Below, piece by piece: positions 58,438-64,000 of a stretch of DNA of 64,000 nucleotides (within the stretch, counting starts at the first letter, position 1; every line of letters starts with the position of its first letter). Source of the stretch: Pedobacter sp. (GTDB taxonomy: Bacteria; Bacteroidota; Bacteroidia; Sphingobacteriales; Sphingobacteriaceae); the NCBI GenBank assembly GCA_031119475.1, contig JAVHXV010000004.1, forward strand, positions 141,847 through 205,846. Direction: 5' to 3'. Made by a program: the position numbers and the translations under genes. The notes under the pieces are model-generated. The model searched no databases, had not been told where the DNA came from, and worked only from the letters and a program-made list of their open reading frames with translations.

Positions 58438-61350
58438 TCAATTTGTAACAGCTATTTTGGTAGAAACTATCGATGTAGTGCCTTTTCCTATTGTAGAATT
58501 GATTTTAAAAGTAGATTTAATCCGTTTACAACGGTTCTGGATGTTATTAAGGCCAAGGCCACGCTCGGCAGTTGTCATGTCAAAACCTATACCGTTATCT
58601 ATGGTAAGGATATCTATGGTATGCTGTGGCGTTTCCATGATCAATACCAATACCTCAGTTGCTTTTGCATGTTTCAACACATTGTTTAGGACCTCCTTAA
58701 AAATCAATGTAAAATTCCGGTTGAACTCCATAGACAACTGTACGGTCTGAAATTCCGGTAAGATGCCTTCCATTTCAAATTTAATGCCTGTATTTTGAAA
58801 AAGATCGATCCCAAAGTTTTTGATGTGCGCCAAAATCTCGAACAGGTTATCACTCTTTGGATTTAGCGCCCAAAGGATATCCTTCGTACCGTTATATAGC
58901 AGACCTGCATTTTCCTGGATCAGGCGGACAAGTTCGCGCTGCTCGGTCTGCTCCTGATTTAATTTTTTGCTCAGGATTTCAGAAAGTACATTGATCCTGG
59001 TCAGCTTATTGCCAATGTCGTCATGAAAGTCTTCGGCGGTCTGCTTTCTGATTTTGTTCTGTTCGGTATGCTTGATCTTTTCAAGAGCTATTTTCTTGCT
59101 TTCCTTAGATTTAAATACGAGGTAAAATATTAACCAGATCAAGAACAGCACCAGCACAATGGCCAGTACCCTAAACCATATGGTTTCATAAAATGGCGGA
59201 ATGATGGTGAAATGGAAATAGCTTACGTTCGAGCGCTGTCCATTCGCTATCGCATAAACCGAAAATGTATATTTCCCAGGCCTGAGCGAATAATACTCTA
59301 CCTGTGTATTCTTTATGCTTTTTCCATATTCAACATCTAGGCCGGTGAGTTTATAGCGATAGCTCACACTTTGTGGATTGCTCAAAAATACTGCTTTATA
59401 ATTGATGGAAATGTTGTTCTGGTTATGGCTCAGTTCAAAATTGGAGTTTTGATCTTCGGGCTGTGCGATCGTCAAATCCTCATCGTGGTCTGTTTTATGA
59501 TAGATGTTGACTTTATTGATATGGATCAGCAGGTTTTTATGCGTTTCTTCGACCACATTTGTACGGCACAACAGCAATCCATTAATTGTTCCAACAAGTA
59601 TATTGTTATCGTAGTTTAAGATCGCGTTTTGGTTGCATTCGATAATCGGCGAATTTATTTTGAGCACTTGGTAGGCTCTGATCTGCCCACTATAAGTAAA
59701 AGTATTGATCCCACGCCCAGTGCCCACCCACAGGTTCCCTTTGTCATCGAATGTTAGGCCATACACATCATTTGAATTGAGTCCGTCGACTATGGTATAT
59801 TTTTTTACGGCCCTGGTTTTAAGGTCCCAAGTTACCATCCCATCGCCTAGGGTACCAATAATCAATTGGTCATTTCTTTTTACAATGCTTAACACATAGG
59901 CCCCATTCAAGGCTTCAATTACAAATTTTCTGTCCAAGCGCCCATCTTTTATAAGGAACAGCCCTGCAGAAGTACCTACCAGCAAACGATCTTTACTCAA
60001 CGGGTATAAGCAGGAAGCGTAACCCGGGAAGCCCTGTATTTCCTGTTTTTTACGGTCTTTGATATGAATCAGGGACAAAGGTGTCGCTAGCCAGACATCT
60101 TTGTCATGGCCTTCTACCATGGAATTGTAGTTGAACTTATCAGTTTTATAGACTAGTTTAAAGTTTTTTCCATCGATTTTCCAAATCCCGCTGTCGTGTA
60201 CCGAAAACCAGATATCGTGGTGTGTATCAGCGTAAACGAAATAGATATTCTTGTTGGTAAAAGCAGGATTCCTCAAAATTTCTACCTGTTTTCCGTCATA
60301 TTTAAATAAACCCTTAGTAAATGTTCCTACATAGAGATTTTTATACTGATCGGAGGCGATGCCGCTAACGTTATAGGCCAAGTTGAGGTTTCTGAACTTA
60401 TTGTACCTCACAAATGCATCGCCTTCATATTTGAAAATGCCACTCGTAAAGCTTGAAATCCAGATCGTATTTTCGGCATCCTTAAAAATCTGATGCACGG
60501 CATTGTCAGAAAGGCCGTTAGACCCATTGAAATATAAAATTTCATCCTTTTTTACCTGGACAGCTCCATTTTCCAGACCAATCCAGATATTTCCTTGTCC
60601 ATCTTGTTCAATGGCATGATATTTTGTATTTTTCTTTCGAAAGAAAGTCTTGAAAGTTTTCCCATCATAACTGAAAACTCCGTTATTAACTGTGGCAACA
60701 TACATTTTCCTATTGTCGAACCTGTCAAAAAGGATCTTAAAGATGTAACTTTCAACCAAGGGTTTTGGAAATGAAATGGTAAAAATCCATCCGTTTTCTG
60801 TTTGTTTATAAATGCCCTTCTCTGGTGCCACAAGATAAAGCTTTCCATCACGGCCAATGCTGATATGGGTGATATACTGGCCATCAACATCCACAAAGCT
60901 TAGCTTTTCATTAACGAGTTTAAATAATTTTTTTCCGGTAATGCCCCAAATCACACCCTGGCGATCTTTTCGTAATGAAAAAATAGCGTATCGATCTAAG
61001 ATGGTCCTCACTTTTCCATTCTTGATGATGTTGATACCACCATCCGACCCAACGATGATCTGCCCATTTTTATCCTGTACAATGCTATTGATGGTATTGG
61101 AAACCAGTCCATCAGCTTTGCTGTAGGGCGTAAATTCTTTGCCATCGTAATTGCAAAGACCGCCATAAGTGCCTAACCACAGCGTGCGGTCGTTGGCCTG
61201 ATAAATTGCAAGGACCTGCGATTGGATCAGGCCCTCCCTGAGGTTAAAATTGGAGAAATTGTAGCTTTGTGCCGCTAATCTTAAACTGCAAAGAAATATG
61301 GATAGGAATAGGATGTTTTTTTTTGATCCAAGAAAGATTCTATGCTGCAT
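58438..61350 (-). CDS. Propeller-type sensor histidine kinase (reg_prop, Y_Y_Y, HisKA_3)
   Basis: A 970-residue membrane kinase. Signal peptide (about 1-28); periplasmic regulator-propeller repeats (about 35-640, with repeated blocks such as WVGTGRGINTF and WLGTYGGLCNY); a Y_Y_Y domain (about 655-718); one membrane helix (about 722-745); a dimerisation/phosphoacceptor domain with FHDDIGNKLTRINVL (His about 774); an HATPase domain ending DNGIGFDM and GLGLNN. Kinases of this layout usually sense polysaccharide fragments or envelope stress. Here the kinase and regulator are separate, not a fused HTCS, and no polysaccharide utilisation genes are adjacent. Confidence 0.9.
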   Translation of the reverse strand: MQHRIFLGSKKNILFLSIFLCSLRLAAQSYNFSNFNLREGLIQSQVLAIYQANDRTLWLGTYGGLCNYDGKEFTPYSKADGLVSNTINSIVQDKNGQIIVGSDGGINIIKNGKVRTILDRYAIFSLRKDRQGVIWGITGKKLFKLVNEKLSFVDVDGQYITHISIGRDGKLYLVAPEKGIYKQTENGWIFTISFPKPLVESYIFKILFDRFDNRKMYVATVNNGVFSYDGKTFKTFFRKKNTKYHAIEQDGQGNIWIGLENGAVQVKKDEILYFNGSNGLSDNAVHQIFKDAENTIWISSFTSGIFKYEGDAFVRYNKFRNLNLAYNVSGIASDQYKNLYVGTFTKGLFKYDGKQVEILRNPAFTNKNIYFVYADTHHDIWFSVHDSGIWKIDGKNFKLVYKTDKFNYNSMVEGHDKDVWLATPLSLIHIKDRKKQEIQGFPGYASCLYPLSKDRLLVGTSAGLFLIKDGRLDRKFVIEALNGAYVLSIVKRNDQLIIGTLGDGMVTWDLKTRAVKKYTIVDGLNSNDVYGLTFDDKGNLWVGTGRGINTFTYSGQIRAYQVLKINSPIIECNQNAILNYDNNILVGTINGLLLCRTNVVEETHKNLLIHINKVNIYHKTDHDEDLTIAQPEDQNSNFELSHNQNNISINYKAVFLSNPQSVSYRYKLTGLDVEYGKSIKNTQVEYYSLRPGKYTFSVYAIANGQRSNVSYFHFTIIPPFYETIWFRVLAIVLVLFLIWLIFYLVFKSKESKKIALEKIKHTEQNKIRKQTAEDFHDDIGNKLTRINVLSEILSKKLNQEQTEQRELVRLIQENAGLLYNGTKDILWALNPKSDNLFEILAHIKNFGIDLFQNTGIKFEMEGILPEFQTVQLSMEFNRNFTLIFKEVLNNVLKHAKATEVLVLIMETPQHTIDILTIDNGIGFDMTTAERGLGLNNIQNRCKRIKSTFKINSTIGKGTTSIVSTKIAVTN

Positions 61351-61387
61351 GTTACTACAAATTAAGCTTAAAACCCAATATTTGGCT

Positions 61388-61404
61388 TCCCCCTTTTTGG
61401 GGGA
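61388..61404. promoter_or_regulatory. Inverted repeat in the divergent region before the kinase
   Basis: TCCCCC-TTTTT-GGGGGA, a 6-bp perfect stem about 40 bp upstream of the kinase start. It could be a regulator-binding site or a leader hairpin. Confidence 0.4.
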
Positions 61405-61532
61405 TATTTATTTTAAGGGCCAATTGGGTATATCTTGCTAAGTTAGCCTATTGCTCAAAAAATGATGGGCTCTTCATCGATAAAAGTTAGAAATTGTGGC
61501 GACAACAGAATTCATTGCTATCTTAGCTGTTC

Positions 61533-63890
61533 TTGCAACCAAGATGGCGTATGGACAAAAAAGATGAACACCTTAACCTGCTCTTGATAAAACTTGAAAA
61601 TCTACTCACTAGGCAACAAAATTTCGAAGCAGAAATCAAAGCCCTGAAAGAGGAAGTGGCCAGGTTACGTAGTGGCGATGAAAGTATACTGCCCCAACAA
61701 GAAAAACCTTTGGTTCGTGCATCATATCCCCATCCACAGCAACAATATCCACCAATACCTTTTCCAAACAAACCTCAAAAAAGCTTTACCCAACAGTTTA
61801 ATCGTGCCAATATTGGCAAATCTGACTTTGAAAAGTTTATTGGCGAAAACCTGATCAGCAAGCTTGGCATCCTTATTTTGATTATTGGGGTAGGCATTGG
61901 CGCAAAATTGGCGATTGACCAAGGATGGATTACGCCTTTGACCCGCATTGTTTTGGGCTATGCGGTCGGTGCTGGACTGATGATCTTCGCGCTTAAACTA
62001 AAAAGCAAATATGAAAGCTATAGCGCCGTATTATTGAGCGGTGCAATGTCAATCTTGTATTTCATTACCTATGCGGCATATGCCTATTACCAGCTCATCG
62101 CGCAAGGCCCAAGCTTTATCCTGATGCTTGTGTTTACGGCATTTGCCGTTTTCGCGGCCATTAGGTACAACAGGCAGGTTATCGCCCATATTGGGCTTGT
62201 AGGCGCTTATGCAGTTCCTTTTTTATTGAGCAATGACACCGGAAATGTGGCCATCCTTTTTTCGTACATCGCCATCATCAATGCTGGAATTTTAGCATTG
62301 GGATTTATCAAATATTGGAAGTGGCTTTTTTTCAATTCTTTCGTCATTACCTGGCTGATTTTTTTCGGCTGGAATATTGGTGTCAGCGACCAGTTGGGAT
62401 CTGTTAAAATTTCTTTGTTATTTGCTACACTCTATTTCTGTCTCTTTTATGCAACAAACCTGGCCTACAAAGTTGGCAAAAAGGAAGCTTTTGGAACATT
62501 GGACGTGGTACTACTGCTGGCAAACAGTTTTATATTCTTTGGCGTAGGCTATTTTAACCTCAATCTATCCGCCTCTGGCAAAGAATTGCTGGGCCTCTTC
62601 ACTTTGGGCAATGCGATTGTCCATTTTCTGGTCTGTTTGTTGGTGGCCAAACGTAAACTTGCCGATAAAAACCTATTCTATTTTATCCTGGCCTTGATGA
62701 TTACGTTTGTGACCATTGCCGTTCCGGTACAACTGAGCGGAAATTGGGTAAGCATATTCTGGGCAATCGAGGCAGCTATCCTTTATTATTTTGGCAGGGC
62801 TAAGCACATTGAAATATATGAAAAGCTTTCTTTGCCCTTGATCATATTGGCTTTTGGAAGCTTAGTCCAAGATTGGGCAGAACAGTCGTTTAATTATGGC
62901 TTTTGGAGCGATTTGGATTCCAAGAAGGCGATCACACCCTTTCTGAACGTCGGATTTCTTACTTCTATCTTATGTATTGGGGCTTTTGCGTTCATGCTCA
63001 AAGTGAATAAAAATGCAGCGAAGAAAGAAGGTACCGTTAGAAAATCAATGGTGATCAATCTCCTTTCCTATTGTATACCTAGCTTTTTGATCTTTATCAC
63101 CTACTGGACATTCCGACAAGAAATTTCATTGGTGTTCATTAAGCTATATCAAGAATCGAGGACCAAGATCGGGACTGGAAAATTCGATTTTATTTACAAT
63201 GAAAATTATCGAAATCTATATACTGCCGTTGCCTATAGCTATACCTTATTGTTTGCAGCCATCCTTACGGCCATTAACCTTAAGATTGTTAAAAGTAGGA
63301 CTTTGGCGATCGCAAACGTGGTAATCAACTTGTTGGTTATTTTGACTTTTTTAACACACGGTTTACTCATCTTGAGCGAACTTCGTGATGCTTATCTATT
63401 AGGCGACAAAAATTATGATTTTGGCAGTTTAAACATATACATTAGGTATATTTCCTTTGCCTTTTTTGCCCTGCTCATCAATGTATGCGATCAATTGAGC
63501 AAATCACCTATGTTCAAAGCAAAATTTAAGACCGCATTTGATTACCTATTATACATTTCGATAGTGTGGGTGTTGAGCAGCGAACTGTTGAATATATTGG
63601 AGTTGAATGGATTAAAATCGGGGTATAAGTTGGGCCTGAGTATCCTTTGGGGTGCATATGCACTGCTCATGATCAGTTTGGGGCTATGGAAAAAGAAAAA
63701 ATACCTGCGTATTGGAGCCATTGCCCTCTTTGCCCTTACCTTGCTCAAGTTGTTCCTTTATGACCTCACTGCGCTGGATACACTGGCAAAAACCGTGGTG
63801 TTCGTATCCCTCGGCGTGCTCCTGCTGATCATTTCGTTTTTATATAACAAATACAAAGACCTGATTACCGACCATGAAGAACGGCCTTAA
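61533..63890 (+). CDS. DUF2339 polytopic membrane protein
   Basis: A 785-residue protein. A short coiled coil (about 8-45), a Pro/Gln-rich linker (about 50-85) and more than 20 membrane helices. This is the DUF2339 family, widely found with DUF3999; role unknown, perhaps envelope glycan or lipid handling. The TTG start at 61533 is uncertain; the ATG at 61551 is another candidate. The next gene overlaps its stop by 17 bp. Confidence 0.82.
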   Translation: MQPRWRMDKKDEHLNLLLIKLENLLTRQQNFEAEIKALKEEVARLRSGDESILPQQEKPLVRASYPHPQQQYPPIPFPNKPQKSFTQQFNRANIGKSDFEKFIGENLISKLGILILIIGVGIGAKLAIDQGWITPLTRIVLGYAVGAGLMIFALKLKSKYESYSAVLLSGAMSILYFITYAAYAYYQLIAQGPSFILMLVFTAFAVFAAIRYNRQVIAHIGLVGAYAVPFLLSNDTGNVAILFSYIAIINAGILALGFIKYWKWLFFNSFVITWLIFFGWNIGVSDQLGSVKISLLFATLYFCLFYATNLAYKVGKKEAFGTLDVVLLLANSFIFFGVGYFNLNLSASGKELLGLFTLGNAIVHFLVCLLVAKRKLADKNLFYFILALMITFVTIAVPVQLSGNWVSIFWAIEAAILYYFGRAKHIEIYEKLSLPLIILAFGSLVQDWAEQSFNYGFWSDLDSKKAITPFLNVGFLTSILCIGAFAFMLKVNKNAAKKEGTVRKSMVINLLSYCIPSFLIFITYWTFRQEISLVFIKLYQESRTKIGTGKFDFIYNENYRNLYTAVAYSYTLLFAAILTAINLKIVKSRTLAIANVVINLLVILTFLTHGLLILSELRDAYLLGDKNYDFGSLNIYIRYISFAFFALLINVCDQLSKSPMFKAKFKTAFDYLLYISIVWVLSSELLNILELNGLKSGYKLGLSILWGAYALLMISLGLWKKKKYLRIGAIALFALTLLKLFLYDLTALDTLAKTVVFVSLGVLLLIISFLYNKYKDLITDHEERP

Positions 63891-64000
63891 ATTGATCTTA
63901 TTTTTGGTGGTATGGGCAGCTTATGCCCATGCGCAGATCGATTCCTATCGGTACAGGGCCCCTTTGGAACAAATAAGTGGCACCTGGCACAGTTTGCACA
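63874..64000 (+). CDS. Truncated gene with signal peptide, likely DUF3999 partner
   Basis: The first 42 residues are visible before the window ends. They include a signal peptide (MKNGLKLILFLVVWAAYAHAQ) and mature start IDSYRYRAPLEQISGTWHSLH. The overlap with the DUF2339 gene and known pairing of the two families suggest a DUF3999 protein, but too little is present to prove it. Confidence 0.6.
   Translation, partial: MKNGLKLILFLVVWAAYAHAQIDSYRYRAPLEQISGTWHSLH

Noticed and set aside
58438..61350. Hybrid two-component system (HTCS) of a polysaccharide utilisation locus
   Set aside because: The kinase has no receiver or AraC domain at the C-terminus, the regulator is a separate NarL-type gene, and no SusC/SusD or glycosidase gene is nearby.

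Overview
The window reads as a chromosomal segment of a Bacteroidota bacterium, most likely family Sphingobacteriaceae (Pedobacter-like). The evidence is: Bacteroidota-type promoters (TAnnTTTG -7 boxes with a weak TTG/TTTG -33), a type IX secretion C-terminal sorting domain, GldC, a periplasmic-propeller sensor kinase, BatA-type N-terminal double-membrane-segment protein, DUF4199/DUF3810/DUF2520 families, and an eight-gene his operon in the order G-D-C-B-H-A-F-IE. No rRNA, tRNA, insertion sequence, prophage or CRISPR array is visible. No gene-free stretch exceeds about 300 bases.

Layout. 0-10 kb (all minus strand): a four-helix-bundle S23/Avd-like protein, a GH3-family protein, a membrane protein, two family 2 glycosyltransferases, DUF4199, an acidic unknown, a catalytically degenerate dihydroorotase paralogue and a BatA-like protein. 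10-15.3 kb: a lipoprotein thioredoxin and three L,D-transpeptidases in a row. 15.3-22.9 kb: the complete histidine operon preceded by a promoter and a 19-codon leader peptide with six His codons inside a foldable leader RNA. 22.9-30 kb: an AT-rich membrane orphan, WD40 protein, YceH family, NlpC/P60 hydrolase, universal stress protein, ferredoxin, LuxC-type acyl-CoA reductase and a T9SS-sorted surface protein. 30-37 kb (plus): FtsE-like ATPase, grpE-dnaJ, a NatA/NatB-type ABC pair, an SDR and a Ppx/GppA phosphatase. 37-47.7 kb (minus): Maf, Spy-like protein, KdsC-like HAD phosphatase, IscX, ferredoxin, DUF2520, and the cytochrome c maturation genes ccmF, ccmE, ccmD, ccsA/ccmC and ccmB, interrupted by msrA and glutamate dehydrogenase. 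48-56 kb: Ogt, GldC, a DEAD-box helicase, a likely active dihydroorotase, DUF3810 and an HscA-like Hsp70. 56-64 kb: an AraC regulator with a VOC protein, a NarL-type response regulator with its propeller-type sensor kinase, and a DUF2339 protein followed by a truncated gene.

The most unusual content is between the genes. I find 22 short arrays with an almost strict 7-bp or 8-bp period. Their unit sequences differ from place to place, yet they share the period and are placed mainly at 3' ends of genes. In many cases the array supplies the stop codon (usually TAG), and in some it fills spacers inside operons (hisB-hisH, grpE-dnaJ). Several arrays are joined to tandem mini-hairpins with three-base loops. 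Other points for a second look are the his leader, a CxxxY-type CcmE, a QxH active-site variant in the functional dihydroorotase, and a set of -7 boxes so close to start codons that the mRNAs should be leaderless. All functional names are assignments from sequence motifs read by eye; no database search was run.
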